From Piper betle (lineage: Eukaryota > Streptophyta > Magnoliopsida > Piperales > Piperaceae): DNA of 64,000 bases. Of the stretch, positions 11,773 to 24,533 are shown piece after piece. Positions within the stretch are counted from its first letter, which is position 1, and each line of letters begins with the position of its first letter. The stretch spans positions 62,001 to 126,000 of the forward strand of contig JAURVB010013188.1 in the NCBI GenBank assembly GCA_033002965.1, in the 5' to 3' direction. A program made the translations under genes and the position numbers. The notes below the pieces were generated by a model that did no database searches, was not told the origin of the DNA, and saw only the letters and a list, made by a program, of their open reading frames with translations.

Positions 11773-14700
11773 TATAACAATCTGCCCTAACCGGCCTAGG
11801 ATTACCCAAAAATATGAAGGATGAAAATAAAAGTTCAAACACATGAATCATAACATGGCAAATAATTCTAGAAATTTACTAATCATAAAAATAAATCAGG
11901 TTATAATAACATGTAACAATGCATAAGATAAATTAACTACATGAACACAAAGTCTCACAATCTCCGAATCATTTCCCATAGTCACATTTATAGCACAGAG
12001 TATAAATGAAGTCCAATTTATTTATCACCAACCATACTCTTAATCCTTAGTCCAAAGTTGCTCACTTGTGGTCACAAAACCACGTTAGTGACAAAACCAC
12101 TAAGTCGCATAATCAAATAAAATAAGTCAATATAATCCCTATCATTATTTCTTGAGACTTTTAGTAGTTATGAGCATATGTTGAGCTCTAATTATACCGG
12201 GAAGGGTGGCTGCCCCATCCAAGTACAATCCCATGTATGCGCACACACACTAAATGACCCACGGCCTGTAGTTACCAATATTTATCATTGACCCACCCTC
12301 TCGATATCACAAATGCATAATGAATCGTACTTATACTACTGTACCCTATCACCCCTTTTGGCATGGGGGCAGGTATTTTATCTTTCAAGTAAATTTAAAA
12401 GTGCGGCACCGTGTCGGACTGAGTTAATTCCTTAACCCTGGTTGCACTAGGTGCATAGTGGTCGAATATGGGCTCAAGCCGACCAGGGCTGCCAAAAGGG
12501 AATATATAACACTTCAAATAATTATACGGACCAGGATGGTTTGCAAGCGAACTCGCAACCGTGACCGATGATCCTAATCTGAATAAGAAAATAAAATTAT
12601 ACATAAGTATAATTTTATTCGAGTAGAAATGCATATAACTAAAATGAGTTAAGTATATCATTATTAAAATTTGCCAACATAAAGCATAGAATATTTTACA
12701 ATATTAAACATTAAGTTCTCAACATTTACAACAAGTCTAGTGAGATAATTAATTATTTATGTGATGTAATCATTTAAGTCATACTTTACATTTTAAATTA
12801 ATTATTTAAAATCGATTCACACTTAACTAATGATAAAATTATTATTAACTTACAAACAAGTATTTAATTACTATTATTTAGTATATTTTCCTTTAAGACG
12901 GTGATTACTTAACCAACGATCTTGACGATTAAGTTTACAATTTTAATCTTTAATCACTATCATTATACATAGCAATTTAGTAGGTACTAGATACTTGATT
13001 CATTAAGTAAAAGCTTGGGTATACCTATAATAATTTATTCACCTTTTACCAATTCTAAATATTTAATTGGCAATTAATTAAGTCATTCTATTAAATTATT
13101 TAAAATGATTTGTATCATCCTAATTTAATGATACTACTAATAAAAATTATTTTTGAAATTATTCAACTCAATAAAGGTTCGAACTTTATTTATTTTCATT
13201 ATGCTATTTAAGTTCAAACACTTGTGATTTTTATACTATTATAATTTAATAACCCATATTATTACCTTAATCATACTTGAAAATGAATTAATAATAATTC
13301 TGTCATAGTTGGTGTGTTATTTTCACCATTACATAATATTAATTTCTGAACATGGCAAAGGTACTTACTTTATCTTATAAATCTCGTAAAAATGTCATAC
13401 TTAATTTATTAATTAATGGTATTTAATAAACAATTATAAACAGCTATTTCTATAGATTAAGATGAAATTCATAAATTTGTTGACCACAAGAATTAATCTA
13501 CAATACAAATCATAATTTAACAACAATCATGAATTAACAGTAACACGAATGAGTACTAACATTAATTAATTACATTAGCAAAACAGTAACAAACTATAAC
13601 AATGAACAAAGTGATAATAGCAGCGATCAATAATATCATTACCACCCAACCGTGATCAGTTCATCAAAACTCCCTATTATAACAATCTATTATAACCCAA
13701 CACTCCCTCCTTTCATTCCATGACGATGCACATAAACAACTAATGATAAACTAACCCAACAAAGCATCAACAACTAAACAAAAACAATGCCCTATAAGCA
13801 TGCACGACGTCTGAAATGCAATGCCCAACCTTGACAAAGCACCCAGAAACCAAACCCAAGCATGACACTATCAACAACTTGGCTACTTATGGACGATTAC
13901 CTGTGGACTATAATTGAGGCCAACTTAAAGAAAACACAGCCAGCACATGAATCATACCCACACATCGTGAACAATCCATTACACCCAACCTACTCTTCAA
14001 CATGCGTGAAAGGGGAAAGAATGAAAAGGAAGAAGGTATGGAGGAGGGATCTATACTGAGCAACAACAAGAGCAAGAAGGGAGGACGATGCAGATGGCGG
14101 CGGTGAGGGAGAGGAGAAGAAGTGAAGAAGAAGAAGAGGTAAAACCCCTCATTCATACCCCTGACGCAAACAGCAGCCATCCTATTTCCCATATTATGAA
14201 TGAATGGAAGGCAAGAAGGTAACTAAAGATGGCATGTCCATGCGGAAACCATGGTAGGTGTCACGGGCCGCTCTCTATGGGACAAAATTTTTCGCCCCAA
14301 CAGCAAACCGCGCGGCGTGTTTCGCCCCCGAAACACCAGCCTCCCTTCAAAGTACGCAACAGAAACCCCACTACACGTGTAGCGGGACGATCTCTACAAG
14401 AGACCCGAAGCCACACCCCTGCGCTCCTGCAAATCACGACGCACGCCGAACACAAATACCAGCACCCAAATTGCCTAGTGCACGATATCGTTCGGTACCG
14501 ATAGACAATTCTCAAAACATCCACAATAGCAAACCAAGTAAGTAGTATGAAGCGACTCTGATCGATCACCCAATATCGATCCTTGACACCAATCCCCTGA
14601 TCGGTATCGCAGCAAGTTCCCGGAATCAAAGAACGCCGCTAGTACCCAAAATCAGACGCCAACACCACAATTACGGAACCCCTGTTCCAACCTTGAATTA

Positions 14701-16449
14701 AACACAAAACAAGGATACAGCAATCACCCCTATGATCGCTTACACCATGGACATGCAAACCCCACGGTGTTCAACTCTTCCCCTGAAGAGTAGCGAGAAC
14801 TAGAGTACCCACACTCACATTCGTCCTCACAAAACACAACCCCGAGCAGCCACCCACGACCTACTCGTTTACATGCAAAACCCTCAACCAAGTAATGCAA
14901 ACTAGGTTATGCGAAGAACTACGTCGTACCTCCAATCACAGCACCACGACCAGCAACCCTATGCCGTCGAACTCGTGAAGAATCAACTCCCGGAATTGAT
15001 CTGCAGCACTCCACGAACTTGGCTTGATGAGGTTTCTTTCTTCTCCACAAGAAAGAGCAGACGTTCCACCAAGACCCTTCTCAGCAGTTCTTCCTTTTTT
15101 CCTCACGTTGGCTTCCTCCTTATATAGGAGTCTCCACGTTGTTGAACTCTTCCAAGATAAACTACAATCTGAGCATAATCTTTTCCCAAAAGATTATCTC
15201 CAAGATCTCCCACGAACCTGGACTCCCTCGACGTCTCAATTCGATCCAGCCCTGGGCGTGCTTATCTCCAATTCAGTTGCAATCTTATCTCCAAGATTCC
15301 GATCAAGATCCATCTCTATCTCTATCGGCAAACAAAGTCCAGCGCTGGTAGTTAGTTACAACCACCACACGTCCAACCCCCTGGCTCGACCCAAGTCTTC
15401 GGCTCGACCAACCAGCAACCTCGTGCACGTCCCAGACGCACCACCGATAACCCCTGCTACCGATAAACCCTTAGTACCGATCAACTTCCATTCATCGATC
15501 ATGCTGGTGCAGCCAGACCCTCGCTACCGATCATGTGCTCGCTCACCGCTCGTGCATGCTCGTTAGCCAAATCTCGATCACGCTCGGTCATGGCTCGATC
15601 AAAACCCCTCTAGCGCCCCACGCTCGCGCACGCTGCACCGTGTCTCGGCAGCGCTCGATCACGCCAACGCCTCGCTCGCGCCAATGCTCGAGCACGCTGC
15701 ACCGATGTCTCGGCAGCGCTCGAACATCCTCGTCACCCGGCACGCTAGTGATCGCACCCCAGCATCGAACCAGCGCACACCCGGCACTCCGTGATCCGCA
15801 CGCAGCGATCAACCTCGAGTCCTCGCGCTTGGTTCTCGGCACCAATGCTCGATCATGATCGACGCCCAAGTGCTCGGTCACCAGCACTCGTCTCGATCAT
15901 CTTGAGGTTTATTTGGTCTCCGACCTGACTCATGCTCGGCACTTCGTTACCTGCAACTGTAACACCGTGTTAGCCTCGACCAGTTGTTTCACCACTCGAA
16001 TAGCCCCGTGCTACTCGTGTCGGACCCGGCATGCATGGGAACAACTGCCCAATCCCGCGCACCCGGCACGTCCTCGGACTAAGGCTGTAACAGTAGGGAA
16101 CCAGGTCATGAATGGGCCAAAACCAGAATTCCTCTACATGACGATCCCAAAACCTACTGCCCCCACAACCAACAAGGCCAAGCGCTGATCGTCGACAAAG
16201 AAAACAGAGATATGCATGAAAGAGATGCAAAATAGGAAATGAACCAGGAGAAGGTAGAAAGTACCAGAGTAGGGAGAAGGATGAGGGAGTTGACGATGTT
16301 GATGAAGAGGAGTAGTGACGGCTATGGTGGGGAAGACAACCCAACACGAGGATTTAACCTGATAGACTCGCTACCTACTCCCCTAAAATCTCCCAAAAAA
16401 TTAAAACCACGTAATTAATTTAATTAAAATTTTTTTTACTACTTTTATA
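11773..16449 (-). mobile_element. 3' LTR of element C, full length (4.7 kb)
   Basis: The left LTR. Its outer end reads TATAACAATC (TG decayed to TA) and its inner end ...ACTTTTATA, matching the right LTR's ...ATTTTTACA. It has no genes. Long frames between 13860 and 16350 are by-products of GC-rich low-complexity sequence. The segment homologous to the right LTR is only 11773-12119 plus 16300-16449; everything between is missing from the right copy. Confidence 0.8.
14230..16200. other. GC- and CpG-rich block inside the LTR
   Basis: About 2 kb markedly richer in GC and CpG than its surroundings, with many short repeats of CTCGATCA/GCTCGATC (for example 15535-15900). No open frame here looks like a known protein. 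It may be LTR regulatory sequence or captured DNA. Confidence 0.6.
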
Positions 16450-16669
16450 ATCTCTCCAATTTAGGAATTTTCATCCCCGAAATATTAAAACGGGCAACTG
16501 GATGATCTGATTTATTATTTCTTTGGTATCGGTAGAGGTAGACCAAATTCGTTAACTAATGATCCAGTTATAGTTAAACTTGTGAATGTCATTGAACCTC
16601 GATGTGCCAAAATTTATTCATTTATTCACGTCTTATTCATCCAATCGTGCCACTACAATTACGAGAACA

Positions 16670-17083
16670 TTATTCCACAAATAGGCCAGGGTATTTGCTA
16701 GACATTTCTTGTTCAGTCTCCCAGGTAGCTTCCTCTGACCCCTGATTCTTCCACAGTACTTTTAGCAAGGGAATTTTCTTGTTCCTAAGTATCTTTATTT
16801 CTTTTGTCAGGATGTGAATCGGCCTTTCCCTGTAAGTTAAATCTGATTGTAGCTCTAAGTTTTCAAAATTTATGATTATATATTTCTCATCACATACATA
16901 TTTTTTTAACATTGGCACATGGAAAACATTGTGTACTCCAACTAGGCTTGGTGGCAATGCTAATCTATATGCACAAGTTCCAACTCGATCCAAGATTGGA
17001 AACGGTCCTATGAATCTTGGCTTCAACTTCCCTGATGTTCTAAATTTACTCACCTCCTTTGTAGGAGATGTCTTTAGGTACAC
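16670..17083 (-). pseudogene. Element C integrase tail and chromodomain
   Basis: A clean 137-residue frame: integrase C-terminal block (FRTSGKLKPRFIGPFPILDRV, then HNVFHVPMLKKYV) followed by the linker TYRERPIHIL and a chromodomain-like end (VLWKNQ then EEATWETEQEM, stop at 16670). The aromatic and acidic residues of the WxN...EEATWE core are present. In chromoviruses this domain steers insertion to particular chromatin. It is the best-preserved part of element C, but the rest of the polyprotein is broken. Confidence 0.85.
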
Positions 17084-17089
17084 CAGCTC

Positions 17090-18190
17090 CCCAACTTGGA
17101 ACTCTAGCTCCCTCCTTCGAGCATCAGCATAACTCTTTTGCCGATCCTAAGCTACCTTAAGCCTTTGCTGAATAAGTTTCACCTTTTCAGTTACTTTCCT
17201 CACCATCTCTGGCCAGACTATAATTGCCTCAGTAGACTCCAACTAGCACGATAGAGACCTGCAGGGCCTACCATATATGGCTTCAAATGGTGTCATCCCT
17301 ATTCTGGCTTGGTAAGAGTTATTCTAGGTGAATTCTGTCAAGGCTAAGTGTTTCTCCCAATCTCCTCCCCAGTCAAGGGTGCAGACTTTCAACAAATCTT
17401 CCAAAGTTTGAATAGTCCTCTCACTATGACCATCAATTTGGGGATGATATATTGTACTCAGCTTGATTTGGGTCCCCATGGCTTTTTGGAAAGCTTCCTA
17501 GAAATGTGAGGTGAATAGGGGATCTCAGTTGGAGACTATCTCCTTTGGAATCCCACGCAACTTGACAATATTGTCGACATACAATACTGCCAGGTATTCC
17601 TCCGTCCTCATTGATTTCGTGGGGATGTAGTGAGCTACCTTAGTTAGTCGGTCCACAACCACCCATATGGAGTCATGCTTCTTCTGAGTCCTTGGGAGCT
17701 TTGCAATAAAATTGCATGTGACACACTCCCATTTCCAAGTAGGTATTTCTAAAGGTTGCAATAGTCTACCAGGTAGTTGATGTTGGGCTTTGATCAGTTG
17801 GCAAGTCTGTCACTTAGAGACAAAATCCACAACATCCTTCTTCATTCCAATCCATCAGTAGGTTCGTTTCAAATCTTGATACATTTTTGTAACTCCCGGG
17901 TGTATCGAGAACTTTGAGCGATGACCCTCGAGGATATTCTGCCTCATTGCATCATCCCTAGGTACACAAAACCTCCCTCTAAATCCGATCACACTATTGG
18001 AATCAACTAAAATGTCAGAAGTCTTGTCCAACATTTTATTCAGCTCATCATCATCTATTTGTGCTAGCTTAACATTATTAACCAAATCATTGGAAATAAC
18101 CAGATTTGCTGGTAACCCTATTAGTTGCTCCAGAGGGTTGATAGCCACCACTTTTGCCGACATAGCCCAAAGTCTAGCTAGTTGCTAACC
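17090..18190 (-). pseudogene. Element C integrase remnant
   Basis: Two frames, 17855-18163 (N-terminal part, with HRSKFSIHPGVTKMYQDLKRTY leading into the zinc-binding region, and C-x2-C near 17805) and 17525-17761 (catalytic core: ECVTCNFIAKLP, WVVVDRLTKVAHYIP, GIPKEIVSN). Both visible catalytic positions are changed: the first Asp, normally in DF(I/V), is Asn in CNFI, and the second, normally in SDRDP, is Asn in the VSN that precedes a stop. Both fit G-to-A changes on the coding strand. Confidence 0.8.
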
Positions 18191-19844
18191 CTTGTCCACC
18201 TTGCCCTTCCAACTCAACGCGTCTGCTACAACATTCGCTTTCCCCGGGTGGTATAAGATTTCGAAGTCGTAGTCTTTCAAATATTCTATCCACCACCTCT
18301 GTCGAAGGTTAAGGTCATTCTGGGTAAAGATATGCTTCAAATTCTAGTGGTCAGTGAAGACTTCAAACTGAGCTCCATACAAGTAGTGTCTCCAAATCTT
18401 TAGTACAAAAACAACTGCTACCCGTTCTAAGTCATGGGTTGCATAATTTTGTTCGTGAATCTTCAATTAAGGTGAGGCATAAGCCACCACTTTGCCTCCC
18501 TGCATATGGATGCATCCTAAACCTAAAAGAGACACATCACTGAAGACCAAGAATCCTTCATTACTATTTGGTAGGGTGTCTTCTTTAGAGATTGGAAACT
18601 CTCCTCACACTTACTACTCCATTCAAACTTGACTCCCTTCCTTGTGAGCTCAGTCATTGGCGATGCTACTAAGGAGAAGTCTTTAATGAATTTCCTATAG
18701 TAACTCGCTAAACCAAAAAAGCTTCTAATGTCAGTGACTGACTTAGATTGTGGCCAACCAGTGACCGCTTTCACTTTTGATAGATCTACTGCAACTCCAA
18801 CCTTTGAGATAATACAACCGAAGAAGTTTACCTCCTTCAACCAGAAGTCAGACTTTGAGAGCTTGGCGAATAGTTGATTCTCCCTCAAAACTTAAAGAGT
18901 AATGGACAGGTACTTCACATGCTCTTCTTCATTATTTGAATAGACTAGAATGTCGTCCACAAACACGATAATAAACTTGTCCAAGTATGCGTGGAATACC
19001 GTGTTCATGAGTGAGATAAAGGCCACTGGTACATTGGTTAGACCAAAAGGCATAACAAGAAACTCATAATGTCCATATCGAGTTCGAAAAGCCGTTTTTG
19101 TATATATGACTCCTTTACTCGCAATTGGTGATAACTAGACCGCAAGTCTATCTTAGAAAATACTCTGACTATTTTTACCTGATCAAACAAGTCATCAATC
19201 CTCGGTAAGGGGTACCAATTCTTGATTTTCACTTGATTGAGTTGGCGATAGTCAATACACAGCCGAAGTAATCCATCCTTCTTCTTCATGAAAAGAATAA
19301 GGGCTCCCCAGGGTGAAGTACTTGGTCGGATGAAACCTACCTGCAACAACTCTTCCAGTTGACTCTTTAACTCTTGAGTTTTGCTGGAGCCACACAAGCA
19401 TGGTGCTTTAGAAATTGGTGTTACTCCAGGTGCTAAGTCAATGACGAACTCCACTGCCCGCTTAGGAGGTAACCCTGGAAGTTCATCTAGGAATACATCG
19501 GGAAACTCTGCTACCACAGGAATCATAGACAACTCTTTGGGTTTAGACTCAGACTCAACTATGGTAGCCAAAAAGGCTTTACAACCCTCACCAAACAACT
19601 CCACTGCCTCACCGATCGACACAATACAATAAGATGGAACATGCAATGACCCTTCGAAAATGACCCCCATCCCACAATTATAAGATTTTCTCACCACTCT
19701 CTTCCTTTTACAGTCAAGAAAAGGCTGGTGAGCAGACAACCAATTCATTCCCAATAGTACATCATACCCTTTTACCCCATAAATGATAAAGTTCCACACA
19801 TAGGGTTTCCCTTGTATATCTAAGGATAGGTTAGTCACCCCCAA
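18191..19844 (-). pseudogene. Element C protease end, reverse transcriptase and RNase H
   Basis: 19038-19844 encodes the end of the protease ([10 protein letters not shown]), the pre-RT block ([15 protein letters not shown]), and RT through [19 protein letters not shown] and [14 protein letters not shown], then is frameshifted. RT continues in other frames with MPFGLTNVP and the catalytic FVDD near 18955-18975, and the 18523-18888 frame (FFGCIISKVGV, SFFGLASYYRKFIKDFS). RNase H follows down to about 18190 and contains in-frame stops. The polypeptide would copy element RNA into DNA; it cannot be made from this copy. Confidence 0.85.
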
Positions 19845-20059
19845 CTTTGTGACTTCACCGTCTCCTGTTGTAGTAATAACTCTATAGGAGTCCTAATATG
19901 CCTTTTTTCCGTCATGGTTCATTAATATGCCTTTTTTTCGGTGATCACTTAGGTTTATTAGCGAACAAATTCATTAATTAATAACATAAAACATTGGAAA
20001 AAGATAAATAGTGCACTTTTCAACAAGTTACTTGAGTCATAAACTGTGAGCTAGTGGGA

Positions 20060-20079
20060 AAACTAACTCTGATACCACC
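20060..20079 (-). other. Primer-binding site of element C
   Basis: On the minus strand, GGTGGTATCAGAGTTAG follows the LTR end ...GGTTGTTATA after a base or two. It matches the initiator tRNA-Met site. Confidence 0.85.
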
Positions 20080-20659
20080 TATAACAACCTGCCCTAACCA
20101 GCCGAGGGTTACTCAAAAATATGAAGGATGAAAATAAAAGTTCAAACGCATGAATCGTAACATGGCAAATAATTCTAGAAATTTACTAATCATAAAAATA
20201 AATCAAGTTATAATAACTTGTAACAATGCATAAGATAAATTATCTACGTGAATACAAAGTCCCACGGTTTCTGAACTATTTCTCATAGTCACATTTATAA
20301 CACAAAGAGTATTAAAAAAGTCCAATTTATTTATCAATTCACCAAACCTAGGTTGGTAAAAGAACCACCAACCACACTCTTAATCCTCAGTCTGAAGCTG
20401 CTCACCTGCTGTCACAAAACCACATTAGTGGTAAAACTACTAAGTCGCATAATTAAATGAAGAGGAGGAGTAACGACGGCTATGGTAGGGAAGACACCCC
20501 AACACGAGGATTTAACCAGATAGAGACGCTATCCAATTCCCCTAAAATCTCCCATTATAACTAAAATATTCTCCAACATTCTCTCCTTCCCGGACCGAGT
20601 AAAAAAAAATTAAAACAACGTAATTAATTAAATTTTAAAATTTTTTTACAATTTTTACA
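20080..20659 (-). mobile_element. 5' LTR of element C, internally deleted
   Basis: 580 bp. 20080-20459 matches 11773-12119 and 20460-20659 matches 16300-16449, with the roughly 4.2 kb in between absent. The junction lies at TAAATGAAGAGGAG (about 20455-20466). Confidence 0.8.
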
Positions 20660-20866
20660 ACATAACCAAACAAAATACAAGCCACCGCTTTGCAATTGGG
20701 GTTGACAAAAAATTCAATTATGAACACGCCTAATGCCCAAGCACACAACAACACACAAGGATCCTTCTAATACCAGACCAATCGTACCAGACCGATCGTG
20801 TGCTACTTGAACCGAGCCAATAACAAATCACATGTGAAACACTAGGCTGACAGGATGGGTTTTACA

Positions 20867-22260
20867 CATAGAATAAAGCTTTTCATAATTTATAATGAGA
20901 TTTGATGGAAAATGATTGTTTGGTAAAGAATTCGAAAGATTTGAATTCTTGTGCATGAATTGTGATTGAATTTATGAAAAATTCCCATGTTATACAAGCA
21001 TAGATTTAATTTATGAACTCTACATGATGCATGGGTGTAAATATGTGAGATCTAATTAGTAAATGATTTTAAGAACAATGAATAGATTATTTGTTCGAGA
21101 TCAATTTATAATGCATGATATATCATGTAGTAAATTCTTGGAATCTTATGCTTTAATGGTAGATTTGTTGTTAATGACTACATTGATGAAAATTGATCAT
21201 AAGTATGTTAATAACCATTAGGTTAAAAAAATCAATCTTGATTGGTAAATGCATGAAAAAGAATTGAATTTCGTGAAAATTCGAAAGTTCTGAGAAGTGG
21301 TAAAATGCCTAAGGACCAAGAATCAGAGTGCCAAAGCATTCGGCTTGAGTGGAAGTTGTGTATGTGAGAAAGTAGCAAGATGCCTGAGCATCCAAAAATA
21401 GAGTGCCTAAGCATTCAATCACTTTTAAGTGTACATCAGAGCACTCGAGGTTGGATGACAGAATGCCCGAGCACTCATGCAGTTAGTTTTGGTCGTTTGT
21501 TAATTAAAGTATTAATTAATTAATTAATGATGTTTAATATTTTAATTATGTTTATTTGATGTTGGAAATGGGTTTATATATGATATATCCCTTTCTTTAA
21601 TACGTAAACTTGATGTTGAGGATGTACTTATTATAAATGGTTTATTTGAGTATGCATACATGACATATCATTGTTCTCATGTTAGATATATGATCATGCG
21701 AGTGACATATATCAGTTGGAATAATTTAGGTGTTGTCTGAGAGCTAGTTAAGGGAAAGATAAGGATTAAGGTATGTATAACTTTTATGATGTTAAATAAA
21801 CACTATTTTTTGTTGATTAGTTGGGTAAAAGATGTAATCTCAACTTTAGCGTTAGAGAAGATGCACGCTTCATGTACATGATCAAAATTGTAAAAGTCAA
21901 GTTATTTGCCTGATGGTTTTGTATAGGTTTGCCTTGAGCTGAACCGAGTGAGTTGTGACCGGCCTACTTTTGGCTATATATGTGTGTGTTTTGTGAAGAT
22001 ATGATATGTACGATGCGTGGACCAAGGCCCTCATCTCCTGCGCCCTCGATTGTACATTACATTGATACAGAGCTGTTATATTGTTATATTGGTTCTAGTT
22101 TTTATTGCGTTGTAATCAGACTTTAGGATTGTGCTCTATGTGTGTCTAGGATACATTTCAATTGTTTGAAACCTTTTTGGTTCATCCAAGCCCCTACGGG
22201 ATCTACGACGCGATGCCCATGGTCATTCCCAGACACCCTAGGGTGAAATGTCTACACTAG
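20867..22260. other. LTR-like non-coding sequence after the nest
   Basis: No gene seen. A 21290-21480 stretch repeats short phrases of the type AGTGCC-AAGCATTC three to four times. The text at 22000-22256 (ending GGGTGAAATGTCTACA) resembles the end of a gypsy LTR. This may be the remainder of the 3' LTR of element A, but I could not align it with 1-77. Confidence 0.3.
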
Positions 22261-24530
22261 GAGCAAAGGCGCCCTATTGGCTCGTTTGCGTCCAATCTTA
22301 AAGAAAAGGTGCTGCACCCAAACTTAGGGCTTTCTCCTTTCCCGTTGACGCAAAAGCAGCCGACCAGTGCCTTTGAGCTCTCTAGAATTGTGTTCACATG
22401 CAGATCACCTCCCACGCATTTTAGCAACGCAGTTGTGACGTGTACAACCAGGTCAGCATGTCGGGGTCATTAGTTCTGGTCGTCCCAATTCAATTTTTAG
22501 AATTGGCATGTGACAGGCCATGCATGGCTAGCTATTTATGGCCAAATTTGACAAGGGTGGCCCTGGCCAGATCCGTCAATTGGCAGCCAAGCCCTTGCCC
22601 GATTGAGCGCTCCCAAATCAATTATTAATATTAATTATTATACAATTAACACAACAATCGATCGATTAGATATATGTCATGTCAATGATTGGATTTGATG
22701 TGTCAAATGCTATTACAAACTTGCTGTCGTAAGCAGTTTTCTAATTAGTCTAAAGTACCATAATTAGTGGAGTGAAGCTGCTTATTATGATTATATCTTT
22801 CAAACTCCACCAATTGTGGTGGTTTGAGCTAGATTGAGCTAATAAAGATGCTGCTACAGCAAGTTTGATATAGCACTTGTAATAGCACATCTGCTTCCTT
22901 CATCTTGGTGAATCAGTGATGATGTGTTTGTGTTTATTAGTTTTATACTCACTTGAAGTTTTATATAGCCTTAGAAAATAACTTAAAATTTTTTAATTTA
23001 GAAGCAATTGGAATGAGCCAGTCTCACAGATCAAGCGCAATTTGTTTTGAAGTTGAATAAAAGCTTAATTTCAAATGGACCTGAGCTTGAGCATATTATG
23101 TTTGAGCTGAACCTAAACTTCAGCATTAATCTACGAAATGTGGTTAGTTGAGCTGGGGGCGGCAGGGTTAATCTCAATGCCTGATGAAAACTCAAATTAA
23201 AATGAACATATTCTGGAATTTAACATTTTTTGTACATATATAAATTCGTAGGCAGACTTTTACTGCATCCTATGGCTCCGTTACAACTTGAAGAAATTTA
23301 TAATAATATAAGACTTTAACCACACCAGTTTTGCTCCGTTATCAAGAAATTTATATTAGTATTAGACAACATTTTAACCACTCCCGGGTTCCGTTACTAT
23401 GAAATTTATATAAAATACATGAAATTTGTACAAATATTTAGATTCATTTTGTTGATAATATAATCTCATGTCTAAAATGAATATGAATTGTAATGTGATA
23501 AATACCAAGAATTAAGCTGCTTAAATGACTAGTTAATCATTTTTGATAAGGTCTAAATGATCATATTCGAGCCATCAAGTGAGCCCTTAATCATTTTTTA
23601 TAAGGTCTAAATGATCATATTCGAGCCATCAAGTGATGGGCTCACTGACCTCTATTTTGTCGAAGTACAAAGTCCAAAAAGTGGCAGCCCAAAAGAGGCA
23701 TAACCTAAAACCCAAGAGATAATAATACTCAACACATTCGACTACTGCCGATGCCTTGCATGCCTATCTGCCTTGCATATTGGAGCGCTGAGATAACACA
23801 TAAGGGTCAATCAGTGTCAAGAACCTGAAGGGCTCACTCAACTTTATCGTGACGAATTGAATATATATATATATATAATATTTAGAATCACTTGTTAAGG
23901 GCTTAACCACAACTACAGGGGAGCATTGAGAATATAATTTTACGTTCAAAATGGATTGAACTATAACCTTGATAGATACTAAGAGGAAGGGGCTAACTAA
24001 TCATTTCAGATGGAGCTCAAAATCTTTTTAATTTTAAAAAATTTGAAATTGAACCATTTAAAATTTAATTTAACACAAAATTACAACTCAGACAAGCAGG
24101 CCGTGGAGTTGGCCGTTGCCTTGCTGAGCACATTGTGGCCCTACCTGTACCCCGGTCAGGTCATTGACGCAGCAGCCGTCGATGTAGAACGCAAGAGGAC
24201 ATGAAGAAAACATTAATGGGTATCGAGGATAAATGATAATGGGGATGGGCAAATGACAAAAATTCAGGGTTGAACCATTTTTTATTTAAATTTCGTGTGG
24301 CCAACAAAGAAAAAGGATTTCAAGAGAAACTATTCTAATTTTGTTTGCAGGTCCACAAAACGGTATATAGGGTAATTTTTTCAACAAATGATGATTTAGC
24401 TTGGAAAAAGGGATAACAAAATGATGGCCTAAAACAGTCAAAACAAAAGCCTGTGCACGTACTTAGTAGTTAAAAAAGGTTTTCTGGCCTTGTCAATTTC
24501 ATTACCCCTCAGAAAGAAGTTGATTCGTGG
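22261..24530. other. Gene-free AT-rich stretch with a short tandem repeat
   Basis: I see no confident gene. 23533-23635 contains a near-perfect 54-bp unit twice (second copy from 23587). 23862-23880 is a short AT run. A GC-richer island at 24090-24204 encodes an exon-like stretch (ELAVALLSTLWPYLYPGQV) ending in a stop; its source is unknown to me. Confidence 0.5.
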
Positions 24531-24533
24531 CTG

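Larger units (their letters stand above)
11773..20659 (-). mobile_element. Chromovirus element C (Tekay/Del type), gag-deleted
   Basis: An 8,887-bp minus-strand gypsy element flanked by the 5-bp target duplication ACATA (11768-11772 and 20660-20664). From its 5' end (right) it reads: LTR 20080-20659, primer-binding site about 20060-20078, protease end, reverse transcriptase, RNase H, integrase, chromodomain, polypurine-like tract about 16450-16475, LTR 11773-16449. Only about 230 bases separate the primer site from the protease end, so gag and the start of pol are deleted. Frameshifts and altered catalytic residues show it cannot move by itself. Confidence 0.9.
9033..20866 (-). mobile_element. 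LTR of family X, copy 2, split by element C
   Basis: The text from 9033 to about 9470 follows copy 1 (3614-4060) base for base with many substitutions, and 20665-20866 follows the end of copy 1 (about 5540-5766), closing with GGGTTTTACA at 20857-20866. The middle is interrupted by element C at a point matching about 5540 of copy 1. Without element C the copy is roughly 2.9 kb, longer than copy 1, mainly because of microsatellite and purine-tract sequence. I saw no target duplication (flanks TGATT and CATAG). Confidence 0.75.

Noticed and set aside
15024..15887. Open frames of 100-180 residues in the GC-rich part of the element C LTR
   Set aside because: Several overlapping frames on both strands, Ser/Pro/Arg-rich, no domain, and inside an LTR.
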